The notes under the pieces were generated by a model. The model worked only from the letters and a program-made list of their open reading frames with translations, had not been told where the DNA came from and did no database searches. This document shows, one piece after another, positions 35,000-44,237 of a stretch of 64,000 nt of DNA (the first letter of the stretch is position 1; the number at the start of each line of letters is the position of its first letter). The DNA comes from Roseospira navarrensis. Lineage in GTDB: Bacteria; Pseudomonadota; Alphaproteobacteria; Rhodospirillales; Rhodospirillaceae. Both the position numbers and the translations under genes were made by a program. The stretch lies in the NCBI RefSeq assembly GCF_009601025.1, contig NZ_WIVE01000004.1, positions 45,997 to 109,996 on the forward strand, read 5' to 3'.

Positions 35000-36217
35000 T
35001 CAAAGCGTCACGGTCTGCAGGTCGGCATCCGGCAGGCGGCGCGGGAACAGGCCCACCTGCCGCACCCAGCAGCGGGGCCCGACGGCGCCCCCGACGCCCC
35101 CGCCCAGGGTGAGCGTGGACAGCCCGGACGGGACCGCGCCGGCCGTATCGGTGGCCGGGGCGAGCCCGTTGACCGACTGGGCGAAGTCATCCGCGGCATA
35201 GGCCACGGCGCATCGGCTTTCCAGGCCACCGCTCACCCCGGCCTGGGTGAGCGCCGCCACGGTCGCCCCGACCGTCACGACCGAGGCATCCGCGCCGCCG
35301 CCGCCGGAGGTGTCGAACGCCACGGCGATCCGGTTGGCCGTGCTGCCGTCGCTCACCTCGGCCAGGACGGCGCTCTGCCCGTCCGGAACGGTGCCGCAGA
35401 CCAGCAGCGAACCCTCCCGCGGATTGACGGCGTCCGCCCCCAGGGCGAGGCTCACCTGATCGGCCGGGCGCGTCACCGCCGTCGCCCCGGTGGCGATGAA
35501 ACTGGTCGCGCCGGCCCCGTCCTCCACCTGTGCGCCCCAGACATGCACCCCGCTGGTCCCATCACCGGCGTAGGTGGAACTGCCGCCCGTGTCGCGCAGA
35601 CGAAAGTGGATCGGCGCCAGCGCGACGGTCGTGGTGGCGGTGGCGGTGATGGCGCAGCGGTACCAACCATCGGGCAGAGCCTCGATGGCCGGACTCGCCG
35701 TCCCCTCGACAAAGCCGACGGTCCCCGTCGTCAGGTCGAACACCGCCGACTGCACCGCGCCGAAGGCGGTCGAGGGCAGGACCAGTTGCAGCCGCTCCCG
35801 CCCGGCGGACCGGGCGAAGATCGACAGCGTATAGGACTGCCCCGCCGAGAAGGCGAGGTCCTCCTGGTACAGGGTATGGATGGCCGTCGCGGAGTCCTCG
35901 GTCACACGGTCCGCCGCGCCGGCCCCGTCGGGCGCGGTGGCGGACCCGGCGGCCACGGTCGCGGCGGCGGTCTGCCACAGGGCATCCGTCATGGCGCTGG
36001 AAAACAGCACGTGGTTGGTCCGCGCGGCCTCCAGCAGCCAGCCCCGATAGACGCCGGTGGCGGGATCGAAGTCGTGGCGCAACGTTCCGGCCGCCACGGT
36101 CTCGATGCGACCGAACGCAGTCACACGGGTCGCCGCGGCGGCCCGCGTCACGGACAGGGCCGACGGCACAAGATCGGGCCAGGCCAGCAGGTGGACGGTG
36201 GGATGGATGAGGGGCAT
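35000..36217 (-). CDS. Phage adhesin/tail-spike-like protein
   Basis: A 405-residue protein rich in Ala, Thr, Gly and Val with beta-sandwich character. WLLEAARTNHVLFSSAMTD and the following region (YTLSIFARSAGRERLQL, WYRCAITATATTTV, VHVWGAQVEDGAGATS) resemble the carbohydrate-binding modules of phage tail and head fibres. It lies between the tail-fibre genes and the terminase. It probably contributes to host-surface recognition. The start at 36217 gives MPLIHPTVHLLAW. Confidence 0.65.
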   Translation of the reverse strand: MPLIHPTVHLLAWPDLVPSALSVTRAAAATRVTAFGRIETVAAGTLRHDFDPATGVYRGWLLEAARTNHVLFSSAMTDALWQTAAATVAAGSATAPDGAGAADRVTEDSATAIHTLYQEDLAFSAGQSYTLSIFARSAGRERLQLVLPSTAFGAVQSAVFDLTTGTVGFVEGTASPAIEALPDGWYRCAITATATTTVALAPIHFRLRDTGGSSTYAGDGTSGVHVWGAQVEDGAGATSFIATGATAVTRPADQVSLALGADAVNPREGSLLVCGTVPDGQSAVLAEVSDGSTANRIAVAFDTSGGGGADASVVTVGATVAALTQAGVSGGLESRCAVAYAADDFAQSVNGLAPATDTAGAVPSGLSTLTLGGGVGGAVGPRCWVRQVGLFPRRLPDADLQTVTL

Positions 36218-36338
36218 GGATGATCTCCATCGGAAACGTGAACATGCAGGCGGACGGCCCCGGCCGCACAGCGCAACGCCGGGATCGTGATGAGGAGCGG
36301 CGGGGTGTTGTCCGCTGAACGAACGCGAGGGACCGAGG

Positions 36339-37010
36339 TCACACCCCCGGCACCAGGAGGGTGACGGCATAGACCGGGTTCTCGGTCGTCCAGGTCCAGG
36401 ACCCGCCGCCGGCGGCGCCGTCCGACACTTCGCGGAAACACGCGGCGGCCAAGCCGGTGAAGGACTGCACGCCCTGGTGCAGGTCGCCATATCCGGACGG
36501 CGCGGTCAGCACATCGGGCGAATACTGCCCGATGGCGGCCAGCGCGATGGCCAGCGCGGGGCCCGTGGGGCCGGTGACCCCCGGCGCGGTGATGGACGTC
36601 ACCCGCGTCTCGCTCTCCACCACGGCCACGGTCGGGGTGCCGCCCCCAGAGGTGCGCCAGACCACATACGCGGTGCCTTTCGCCGCGAACAGATCGACCA
36701 TGACGGTCGGCCCCTCGGTGCCGTCGGCCACGCGGGTCAGCAGGGCGCAACCGTGTCCGTCGATGGTGCCGCTCACCAGGGAGGACCAGCCGGCCGGGAG
36801 GGTGGAAACGGCCCCGCCGCTCTGGTCGCTCTGGAGCCAGATGAAGAGGCGGTCGCCGACCTGGATGTTGCCCGGCAGGGGGATCGGCGCCGGGTTCGGG
36901 TTGTAGGTGTACCCGGCGGCGATGTCGGCCGGATGGTAGGCGGGCGCCGTCCCGCCGACGGGCGGCGCGGCGGCCACCGGGGCGGCTCTCAGGGTCGCGT
37001 TGCCGAGCAT
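36339..37010 (-). CDS. Phage structural hypothetical protein, fibre-associated
   Basis: A 223-residue protein of beta-rich composition (AGYTYNPNPAPIPLPGNIQVGDRLFIWL, WTWTTENPVYAVTLLVPGV). Its ATG overlaps the stop of the tail-fibre gene by 1 nt (TAATG), so translation is coupled. The family is not recognised; an adhesin or fibre-tip accessory role is inferred from position. Confidence 0.6.
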   Translation of the reverse strand: MLGNATLRAAPVAAAPPVGGTAPAYHPADIAAGYTYNPNPAPIPLPGNIQVGDRLFIWLQSDQSGGAVSTLPAGWSSLVSGTIDGHGCALLTRVADGTEGPTVMVDLFAAKGTAYVVWRTSGGGTPTVAVVESETRVTSITAPGVTGPTGPALAIALAAIGQYSPDVLTAPSGYGDLHQGVQSFTGLAAACFREVSDGAAGGGSWTWTTENPVYAVTLLVPGV

Positions 37011-39472
37011 TACGACACACTCCCGATATGGGTGGCGATCAGGTCCACGCCGTCATGCGTGACCGCAACCAGATCGCCCGCGCCGGCGGCCGTCTGCCAG
37101 GTGGGGACGGTGCCGCCCACCCATTTCACCGGAGTGGCGTCGGCCTGTTGCAGGGTCGGGGCGCGGCCGCCCGTGGCGTCCTGGATCAGGCGCAGGGTGA
37201 TCGAGTATCCCCGTCCGGCCGGCGGGTCGGGCAGGGTCAGGGCGGGGTCGGCGGTCAGGGTCAGGGCCTGCCATTCGCCGTCCGACAGGGCGACCGTGTG
37301 TGCGGCGTCCACATTTGCGGCCGTCACCGCGAACCGGGCCAGGGTGTAATCGATCAGCGCCAGAGCGGCATTGTCGCCGGGCTGGATCGCGGTCTCGGCC
37401 GTCTGGCCCTGCAGCGCGGTGGCGAAGTCCCCGGGATCGGAGAGCGCCGCCGCGCCCAGGCCCAGCGCCGTCAGACCCGCCGCCGCGTCCCCGGTCAGGA
37501 TCGACCGGCCGGTGGCGGTGCTGTCGGTGATGTCGGTCGAAACGATGGCCCCGCCCGAAACCGGCGCCGCCCACGTCACCCCGCCCAGTCCGTCGGCCGT
37601 CAGCACGTCCCCGCCGGTGCCGGCGGTGGACGGCAGGGTCAGCCCGTTGACCGTCGTCCCGGCGATGGTGCCGCCGGTGATGGCCACACTGCCCGCGTCC
37701 TGCGCCGCCAGCGAGCCCACCTCGCCGGGTTGCAGGGCGCTCTCGGCCAGCACCCCTTGCGCCGCCGTGGCGAAGTCCCCCGTGTCGGCCGCCGCCGCCG
37801 TACCCAGCGTGGGTCGGCCGGTCAGATCCGGGTACGCGCCGGAGGTCGCCACAATGGCCAGGTCCGCCGCCTGCACCGCGCTGTCCGCCAGCGCGCCCTG
37901 GGCGGCGGTCGCATAGGCCGTGGACAGGGTGTAGGCCGCGCTGCCCAGGCCCAGCGCGGTCTTCAGGGTGGCCTCGGCCGTGGCATCGGCGTCGATGGCG
38001 GCGGCGATCTCCTGCGCGGTCTGATCGGCCGTGGCCCCGGCCTCGATGCCCAGGTGCGCCCGCAACGCCGCCGCATCGATGCCAAGCGCGATGGTGCCGG
38101 ACGTGGTGACGGGCGAACCGCTGTCCACCTGGAGCCCGTCGGAGCCGCTCACACTCACGCTGGTGACCGTGCCGCCACCGGCCGCGCCCACGTCCGCCAT
38201 GGTGGCGAACACGTTGCCGGCGTCGGGCGCATTGGCCCCCTGGATGGCCGCGATCTCGGCGGCCGATGGCAGATGGCCGTGGTCGTAGGTGGTCTCGTGC
38301 GACGTGACCGCGCCGGCCGCCTCATAGGCCGTGGCGTCGGTGGTCGCGGCTGTGCCCAAACCGAGCGCGGTCCGCCCGGCCGCCGCGTCTCCGGTCAGGA
38401 CGGACCGGCCCGTGGCGGTGCTGTCGGTGATGTCGGCGGCCTGGACGGTGCCGCCACCAGCGGGCGGCGCTTCCCAGGCCACGCCGCCCAGGCCGTCGGC
38501 GGTGAGCACGTCGCCGTCGCTGCCCGGGGTGGACGGCAGCGACAGGCCGTTGACCGTGGTCCCGGCGATGGTGCCGCCGGAGATGGCGACACTGCCCGCA
38601 TCCTGCGCCGCCAGCGAGCCCACATCGCCCGGCTGCAGCGCGCTGTCCGCGCGGACGCCCTGGGCCGCCGTCGCATACTCGGTCGCGGCCGTGGTGGCCA
38701 CAGAGCCCAGCCCGAGCAGGCTCCGCCCCGCCGCCGCATCGACCGCCGCTGCCACGGCGCGGCCCCAGGCCGTCATCGTCTGCCCGGCCACGGTCAGGCC
38801 TCCGCCCACGCTGACATTGCCCGAGGTGGTCACGCTCGCCACCACAAGGCTGTCGCCCGGCCCGATCTCGCCGCCCCCGCCTCCCGACGCACCGCCGAGG
38901 GTGGCGCGCCACGCCGACAGGGCGGCGTCGTCGGCCCAGCGCTCGGCGCGCAGAACGGCCGCGTTCGCCTCCGCCACCACCAGATCGGCCGCGTTCAGCG
39001 GATCGTTGACCAACGCGGTGCCGTCCTGGCTCCAGCCGAGCACCGCCCCGCCCTGCGGCGGCGGCAGGATCAACGAGACCGCTTCGGCCGCGCCCGGATC
39101 CAGGCGGACGGCGCGCCGCAGGGCATCGTCAAGCTGCTGATCCACGGCGGTCAGGTGGTCCAGCTCGTCGTTCAGGGTCTCCGCCCGCAGCGGACCGCCG
39201 GCCTGGAAGTCCGTCACGCGGCGGATGTCCAGGTGCCGGATCAGGACGATCCGCGCGCCCTCCGCCGGCGCGGTCGTGAAGGTGACGGTGCCGCCCTCGG
39301 ACAGCCCGGCCCCCGACACGGCAAAGCCGGCGGTGACCTGTGCGCCGTCCCGATAGACCTGAAGGTCGTCGGCGGTGAACACGGGAAAGGGATAGGGAAA
39401 CTGCGTCTGGACACCATTCCCCACGTACTCGACGCGGGGGCGCGTGTCGCCGATCTGGATATGCGCGGTCAT
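37010..39472 (-). CDS. T7-type phage tail fibre protein
   Basis: An 820-residue fibre. Residues 1-125 match the T7 gp17 N-terminal tail-attachment domain (EYVGNGVQTQFPYPFPVF, GARIVLIRHLDIRRVTDF, LNDELDHLTAVDQQLDDAL). Residues 200-690 form a repetitive Ala/Gly/Thr shaft. The repeats include two copies of a block of about 115 residues (271-386 and 572-686) with TIAGTTVNGL, VLTADGLGGV and DITDSTATGRS. The C-terminal part is a small beta domain. The gene is intact and is the longest in the module. Confidence 0.88.
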   Translation of the reverse strand: MTAHIQIGDTRPRVEYVGNGVQTQFPYPFPVFTADDLQVYRDGAQVTAGFAVSGAGLSEGGTVTFTTAPAEGARIVLIRHLDIRRVTDFQAGGPLRAETLNDELDHLTAVDQQLDDALRRAVRLDPGAAEAVSLILPPPQGGAVLGWSQDGTALVNDPLNAADLVVAEANAAVLRAERWADDAALSAWRATLGGASGGGGGEIGPGDSLVVASVTTSGNVSVGGGLTVAGQTMTAWGRAVAAAVDAAAGRSLLGLGSVATTAATEYATAAQGVRADSALQPGDVGSLAAQDAGSVAISGGTIAGTTVNGLSLPSTPGSDGDVLTADGLGGVAWEAPPAGGGTVQAADITDSTATGRSVLTGDAAAGRTALGLGTAATTDATAYEAAGAVTSHETTYDHGHLPSAAEIAAIQGANAPDAGNVFATMADVGAAGGGTVTSVSVSGSDGLQVDSGSPVTTSGTIALGIDAAALRAHLGIEAGATADQTAQEIAAAIDADATAEATLKTALGLGSAAYTLSTAYATAAQGALADSAVQAADLAIVATSGAYPDLTGRPTLGTAAAADTGDFATAAQGVLAESALQPGEVGSLAAQDAGSVAITGGTIAGTTVNGLTLPSTAGTGGDVLTADGLGGVTWAAPVSGGAIVSTDITDSTATGRSILTGDAAAGLTALGLGAAALSDPGDFATALQGQTAETAIQPGDNAALALIDYTLARFAVTAANVDAAHTVALSDGEWQALTLTADPALTLPDPPAGRGYSITLRLIQDATGGRAPTLQQADATPVKWVGGTVPTWQTAAGAGDLVAVTHDGVDLIATHIGSVS
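37415..37759. repeat. Internal tail-fibre repeat, copy 2
   Basis: Codes for fibre residues 572-686 and is closely similar to 38315-38662. The two blocks lie about 900 bp apart in direct orientation, suggesting internal duplication of the shaft and a hotspot for recombination. Confidence 0.8.
38315..38662. repeat. Internal tail-fibre repeat, copy 1
   Basis: Codes for fibre residues 271-386 and pairs with 37415-37759. Protein identity is high through SLAAQDAGSVAI, GGTIAGTTVNGL and GDVLTADGLGGV. Confidence 0.8.
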
Positions 39473-39550
39473 GCGAAAGGGCTCCCCGTCGTGGAGGGGT
39501 GGGGCCGTCTGGGTGAAGGGACCGGATGGGACCGGATCGGGCCGGCCGGT

Positions 39551-40285
39551 CTACCGCCCGCCGGACAGGGCCTGACCGACGGCGCGCCCGCCGGACCCGG
39601 CGAGGCCGAGGGCCGCGCGTTGGTGACTGACGGTCAGGTCGAGCAGGTCCTGCTGCCGCCGGGCCGCCTGCTGGACCCCGAGCTGATGCAGCCGGGAGTC
39701 CAGCGCCACCTGCCGTTGCCACAGATCCAGGTCGGTCTGGTGGCTGCGGGCGGCCGTCTCCGAGGCGGTGACCTCCCATTGGCCGGCGATGTCGGCGTTG
39801 GCGGTGTCGTACAGCTCCGCCGTGCGACGGCCGAGGTCGTCGTGGTCCCGCCGGGTCTGATCCGCCGCCGCCTGGTTCAGGCCCATCAGCAGGGCGGCCG
39901 CCGAGCCCGCCGCGCCGTCAAGCCCCTGGCTCGCGAACCGGGCCCGGCGGGCGGCGTTGTCGCGGCGCAGGGCCTCGGCGCGTTCCATCTCGGTGCGGGC
40001 GAAGCCGGTGTTGAGCGCGCTGATCGCGGCGTCGCTGTCGGCGCGCCGCCGCGCCGCCCAGATGTCGTAATCCTGCCACGCCGCCTGATTGGCGAGCGTG
40101 GCGCCGTCCGCCACCTGCCGGGCCTGGGCCTCGGCCTGCTGGCGGGCGGCCTCCGCCTGGGCGCGGTTCGCCTGGGCCTGCGCGGCCTGCTGGCGCTGGG
40201 CGGCCTCCTGCTGCTGGTACTGCTGCAAGGCGGTGGTGGCGGCCTGAAGGGCCAGGGGGATGAGAACGGGGGCGAGCTGGGCCAT
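39551..40285 (-). CDS. Phage internal virion protein, gp14-like
   Basis: A 244-residue protein. Residues 1-20 are apolar (LAPVLIPLALQAATTAL), followed by a long Gln/Ala-rich helix and more helical sequence, a composition typical of T7 gp14-like ejection proteins. Its position between tail tubular protein B and the fibre also fits gp14. Its ATG overlaps the previous stop by 1 nt (TGATG). Sequence-level proof is weak because low-complexity helices look alike. Confidence 0.6.
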   Translation of the reverse strand: MAQLAPVLIPLALQAATTALQQYQQQEAAQRQQAAQAQANRAQAEAARQQAEAQARQVADGATLANQAAWQDYDIWAARRRADSDAAISALNTGFARTEMERAEALRRDNAARRARFASQGLDGAAGSAAALLMGLNQAAADQTRRDHDDLGRRTAELYDTANADIAGQWEVTASETAARSHQTDLDLWQRQVALDSRLHQLGVQQAARRQQDLLDLTVSHQRAALGLAGSGGRAVGQALSGGR

Positions 40286-42189
40286 CAGTCGGTGACCTTT
40301 ACTTCCATGGTGGCGCTGAGAACGGTGCAGGGCAGCGGCGCGTCCTGGACGACCCGCCACAGGGGCACCATCGGGTCGCGCTGCCAGCCCAGGGCGCGCA
40401 CCGACAGATCGCCGGTGCGCGGGGTCGGCGGCTGGTCGAGGACGGCGCCGCCGCCGAAGGTCTGGAACGGCTGCGCCGAGGGGCCTCGGCCCGTGTCCAC
40501 CCACAGCGCGGCGGTGTCCCGCAGACGCAGGGTGGCCCGGATCAGCCGGATCATGGTGCCGGGACCACCGCCCCGCCCGCCCGAGACGGCGGGCGGCAGC
40601 GGCGCAATCTCATGTGTGAACGGCAGCCCAACGACGACGGCGGTGGCGGCATGGGCCAGCGTGACCGCGCCGCCGGAGACCTGGGCCGCACCGGCGTCGG
40701 TGCCGTCCGCCAGCACGCGCACGGTGCGCCCGTCCAGGTGGTCGAGACCGCTCCAGGTGGTCTTCGGCGTCTCCGCCGTCCCGGTCAGGGCCGCGTCCAG
40801 CGACAGGTCCGGGTCGAACCGCTCCAGGCTGACCACGCCCGCCCGGTCCACGGCGACGTAGACCTGACCGCCGGCCTCGGCCACGGCATGAATGGTTCCG
40901 TCCGTCTCGTGCAGGGTCCAGGCGGTGACCTTCTCCGCCCGGTAGTTGGTCATGGTCGCAAGAGTGCCGTCCGCCAGCACCAGGTGCAGCAGGCGGCGCG
41001 TGGGGTCGTAGTCCATGTCCACCGGATCGTGGATCAGGTGCCGGGCGAGCAGGGCCAGGTCCGCGGCCTGATAGGCCTGCTCCAGGTCCGTGAACAGGTA
41101 CTCGCGCAGGTCTCGGCCCGTGGCGCCCACGAACAGCGTCGCCCCGTCCACGCGCCGGGGCGGCACGCTGTGCGGCCCCAGGGTGCCGATGCGGGTCTGA
41201 CGGCGCGCCGTCACCGTGGCGGGGGTCAGCGGATCGCCGCTGACCGTCCATTCGGCGCCCGACGTGAACACCTGCAGGTCGTTGGCCGAGAACACGGCGC
41301 GGATCGCGTTGAGCTGGTCCGACAGCAGATCGAACGAGATCGCCTCGTCGTCCAGGCCCTCGCCGGTGTCGAAGTTGAACAGGTCGCCGACCTTCGACAT
41401 CCAGATGTGATGCGGCACCTCCCGCGATCCGCCGATGACCAGCCGGTTGTTGTGGAACGTGACACTGCGGGCGTAGCCGTGCGCCGGGGAGAGCGCCTGT
41501 TCGGTCCAGTCGCGCGTCGCGAAGGCGTTCTCGATCGCCTCGTGGATCGTGGCCGAGACCGAGTCGGCGGCCGTGTAGCCGGTGATGGTGACCGGCTTGC
41601 CCCGCAGAAGCAGGCGGGTGTCCACGTGCTCCGGCACGAACACGGCCGACGAGGCCGTCAGGGTGACCGCCCCGACGGTCCCGGACGGCGTGAGGCTGAT
41701 GAGCGGATGGGCGAACCGATACGTGGGCTCGTAGGAGCGGTCGCCATCGCTGGGGTGCTCCCACAGGCCGATCGTCCAACTGGTGTGCGAGGCCCGGGTG
41801 ATGCGCCGGGGCGCCACGTCCGGATGCACCACCAAAAGGGTGTCGGCCATCTGGGTCCAGGCCAGATCAGCCAGTTGGGCCTCGGTCCAGGGCGCGGCGG
41901 TCGAGAAGGCGGCCGCACCGTCCAGATAGACGTCCATCCGCTGATCGGTCAGCACGATCAGATAGCTCTGGTCCGTGTTGAACTCGAACGCGATGAGGCG
42001 GGCCCGCCCGGTCAGGGTGTCCAGGTGCCGCAGCCCGTCGCGCCGCGACACGCCGCCGGTGGGTTGCAGGAACACGTTGCGCAGCCGGGCCGCGCCGTTG
42101 ACATAGGCCCGCAGGTCCGAGCGGCCGTACAGGTCCGGCGACAGCTCCCCGGCCGTGAAGTTGGTCTGGGTGACGGAAACCCGGGTCAT
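40285..42189 (-). CDS. Phage tail tubular protein B (nozzle), gp12-like
   Basis: A 634-residue protein. The N-terminus SVTQTNFTAGELSPDLYGRSDL and GAARLRNVFLQPTGGVSRRDGLRHL are characteristic of podovirus tail tubular B/nozzle proteins, as are FHNNRLVIGGSREVPHHIWMSKVGDLFNF and LFVGATGRDLREYLF. It forms the distal tail tube. It overlaps the gp11-like gene by 4 nt (ATGA). The gene is intact. Confidence 0.9.
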   Translation of the reverse strand: MTRVSVTQTNFTAGELSPDLYGRSDLRAYVNGAARLRNVFLQPTGGVSRRDGLRHLDTLTGRARLIAFEFNTDQSYLIVLTDQRMDVYLDGAAAFSTAAPWTEAQLADLAWTQMADTLLVVHPDVAPRRITRASHTSWTIGLWEHPSDGDRSYEPTYRFAHPLISLTPSGTVGAVTLTASSAVFVPEHVDTRLLLRGKPVTITGYTAADSVSATIHEAIENAFATRDWTEQALSPAHGYARSVTFHNNRLVIGGSREVPHHIWMSKVGDLFNFDTGEGLDDEAISFDLLSDQLNAIRAVFSANDLQVFTSGAEWTVSGDPLTPATVTARRQTRIGTLGPHSVPPRRVDGATLFVGATGRDLREYLFTDLEQAYQAADLALLARHLIHDPVDMDYDPTRRLLHLVLADGTLATMTNYRAEKVTAWTLHETDGTIHAVAEAGGQVYVAVDRAGVVSLERFDPDLSLDAALTGTAETPKTTWSGLDHLDGRTVRVLADGTDAGAAQVSGGAVTLAHAATAVVVGLPFTHEIAPLPPAVSGGRGGGPGTMIRLIRATLRLRDTAALWVDTGRGPSAQPFQTFGGGAVLDQPPTPRTGDLSVRALGWQRDPMVPLWRVVQDAPLPCTVLSATMEVKVTD

Positions 42190-42758
42190 CCGCGCACCTC
42201 CACCAGCGGGAAGTCGGTGAAGGCCGGCGGGGTGTCCTGCTGGCTGTCGATCCGCCGCGCGGCGCGGAACGCCTCCTCGGCCAGCCCGTGCAGAAGCTGG
42301 CCCCGGCTGGTGCTCTCCGTCAGCGGCAGGCAGAAATCCGCGGCCAGGCGGGCCGACAGCGCCTCCACGAAGTGCGGGGGGAAGGCGCTTTCGTCCGGGC
42401 GGAAGATGTAGGTCAGGGTGACCGCGCCGGCGTCGGTCCACAGGCGGTCCTCGGCCTGACGGTAGGCGACGCCGTGGCCGCGCCCGTCCGGCCCGCCCGC
42501 CGAAAGGGTGCGCAGGTGGTCGGCGGGAAGCTGATAGGCGAAGCTGAAATCGGCCACCGGCGGCCCGGACAGCCGGGCCAGGGTCGCCTGGGCGGTGGCG
42601 AAGGTCCACGGGTGGCCGGACAGCAGGGCATCGCGCACCGGCGCATAGAGGGTGCGGGCGACCTCGGCCTCCGCCGTGCCTTCGTCCAGGCTGGCGATGG
42701 GGCTGGCGCCCAGCTTGATGAGCGCGCGCGAACACAGCGCGACGGCGGAGAGAGGCAT
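42186..42758 (-). CDS. Phage tail tubular protein A, gp11-like
   Basis: A 190-residue adaptor protein. The start LCSRALIKLGASPIASLDEGTAEAEVARTLY and HPWTFATAQATLARL are typical of gp11-like head-tail adaptors that join the portal to the nozzle. It follows a terminator at 42792-42820 and overlaps the gp12-like gene. The gene is intact. Confidence 0.88.
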   Translation of the reverse strand: MPLSAVALCSRALIKLGASPIASLDEGTAEAEVARTLYAPVRDALLSGHPWTFATAQATLARLSGPPVADFSFAYQLPADHLRTLSAGGPDGRGHGVAYRQAEDRLWTDAGAVTLTYIFRPDESAFPPHFVEALSARLAADFCLPLTESTSRGQLLHGLAEEAFRAARRIDSQQDTPPAFTDFPLVEVRG

Positions 42759-42791
42759 GGTCGGGCATCCTCCGGATGGGGCTCGAAAACG

Positions 42792-42820
42792 AAAAACCCC
42801 CGCCCGGTGAGGGGCGGGGG
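42792..42820 (-). terminator. Rho-independent terminator after the capsid block
   Basis: On the minus strand a 9-bp GC stem (CCCCCGCCC with GGGCGGGGG) and a 6-nt loop are followed by five U residues. It lies between the capsid-adjacent small gene and the tail tubular A gene, the same place as the T-phi terminator after gene 10 in T7. Confidence 0.8.
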
Positions 42821-42843
42821 TTCAGGACGGGGACCGGTGCGCC

Positions 42844-43086
42844 CTACATCGCGGCCACGCTGACCGCGCCGCCGGTGTTGGCGGAGACGCGGTAGAACGC
42901 GGCCGCCGGGGTGCCGTCGGTGTCGGTGTTGCAGACCATTACGTCGCCCACGCGCACATAGGGCCCGGCGGGGTCGAAGTAGTTGGCGGCGGCCATCGCC
43001 GTGCCGGTGTCCACGGTGGTGTAGTGCCACAGCGTGAAGCCGTTGGCGTAGCAGAGGACCGACAGGTCCTGGGGAACGAAGGCCAT
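42844..43086 (-). CDS. Small phage virion-associated protein
   Basis: An 80-residue protein beginning MAFVPQDLSVLCYANGFTLW. It lies directly downstream of the capsid gene and upstream of the terminator. Size and place suggest a capsid decoration or minor structural protein; I do not know its function. Confidence 0.65.
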   Translation of the reverse strand: MAFVPQDLSVLCYANGFTLWHYTTVDTGTAMAAANYFDPAGPYVRVGDVMVCNTDTDGTPAAAFYRVSANTGGAVSVAAM

Positions 43087-43266
43087 GATCTGGGCTCCTC
43101 TCGGAAATGATCGCCAGCCGACCCGCGCGCGGGCCGGACGGCTTCGTCGCCTCGCGGCGTCGGCGCGGTCGCGCCGGATGGGGTCTGTTGGGGCTTGTCG
43201 TAGGCCGTAGGGTGCGTTGCGCCTTCGGCGCGAACGCCCCCTAGGAAACCAGCGACCGCGCGCCCT

Positions 43267-44085
43267 CTAGCTCTCCAGGCAGCGCAGCGAAACCACGCCG
43301 GAGCCGTCGATCAGCTTGGCGCCCTGGCTCATCATGTTGTTCACGAAGTGCGCCGCCCGGTCGCCGTGCCAGGTGATGTCGGACTGCACCTCGGCGCCGA
43401 TGGCATGGCCGATGGCGGTCTTGTGGTACCAGAAGCAGCGGCGCACCCCGCCATCGAGGGTCAGGCCGGAGTGCGGAAACCACAGCGTCCCCAGCCACGT
43501 CTTGGCCTGGGTGCCGCGCCACGGCAGGTCCTCGGCGCCCACGTAGTCGGCGTTGGAGAACTCGTCGATCTGCATCAGCTCGGACCACTGCTTCCAGCCG
43601 ACCACGGCGTAGCGGTCGCCGTCGTCGGGCACGTCGGCCGCGCCCAGCATCTCGAACGCCTCCATGATCTTGGTCAGGGTCAGCGCCGTGGTGCCGTCGA
43701 GCGCGTGGTTCGTGGAGGTGTCGAGCTGGGTGATGATGAGCCCGTCGGTCTTGCGGCCGAGGGCATAGGCGCCGGCGTTCACCAGAACCTGGCGCTCGTC
43801 GATGTTGGTCTTCAGCTCGTCCAGGCGGTCCACCCAGTCACCGGCGTAGAAGTCCTGCAGGTCGCATTCGACCGGGGTGTGGTCCAGGTTCATGACCGGC
43901 ACCATGCCGTGGCGCGCCTTGGTCGAGGCCGTGCCCTTGCCCACCTTCTGGAAGACGGTCGTGGCCCCCTGGATGTTGTCCTTGACGCGCACGGTATTGC
44001 GCAGCTTGGAGCCCATCTGCTGATAGGCCAGATGCACATCGGCCTGGAAATGCTTGATGAACGACTGGTCGATGGTGATCGACAT
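43267..44085 (-). CDS. Phage major capsid protein
   Basis: A 272-residue coat protein of a podovirus capsid family. Pieces such as SFIKHFQADVHLAYQQMGSKLRNTVRV, TVFQKVGKG, DFYAGDWVDRLDELKTNIDERQ and AIGAEVQSDITWHGDRAAHFVNN are typical. An HK97-type fold is expected. It follows the scaffold gene after a 152-bp gap that contains a palindromic repeat at 44122-44215. The gene is intact. Confidence 0.85.
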   Translation of the reverse strand: MSITIDQSFIKHFQADVHLAYQQMGSKLRNTVRVKDNIQGATTVFQKVGKGTASTKARHGMVPVMNLDHTPVECDLQDFYAGDWVDRLDELKTNIDERQVLVNAGAYALGRKTDGLIITQLDTSTNHALDGTTALTLTKIMEAFEMLGAADVPDDGDRYAVVGWKQWSELMQIDEFSNADYVGAEDLPWRGTQAKTWLGTLWFPHSGLTLDGGVRRCFWYHKTAIGHAIGAEVQSDITWHGDRAAHFVNNMMSQGAKLIDGSGVVSLRCLES

Positions 44086-44121
44086 CGGCGGAAGTCCTTA
44101 TGCTGAGGGAGAAATCGGACC

Positions 44122-44215
44122 GTCATTCTGAGGGAGCGACGCGACCGAAGAATCTCGGGCTCCGGTCACGCGCCCTCACGAGATCCTTCGCCGCCTCCGG
44201 CGGTTCAGGATGACG
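44122..44215. repeat. Dispersed palindromic repeat, core copy between scaffold and capsid genes
   Basis: Arms GTCATTCTGAGGGAGCGACG and the facing CGGTTCAGGATGAC, with inner AATCTCGG and CGAGATCC. It belongs to the chromosomal repeat family seen at 2865, 49310 and 51163, so a host repeat has entered the phage operon. Confidence 0.8.
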
Positions 44216-44237
44216 GGAAAAGGGAGAGTCCCGCGCC

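Noticed and set aside
37028..40861. A 1277-codon open frame on the plus strand
   Set aside because: It runs antisense to the tail-fibre, gp14-like and nozzle genes, has His/Arg/Gly-rich low-complexity translation and no family features. It is a GC-rich shadow.
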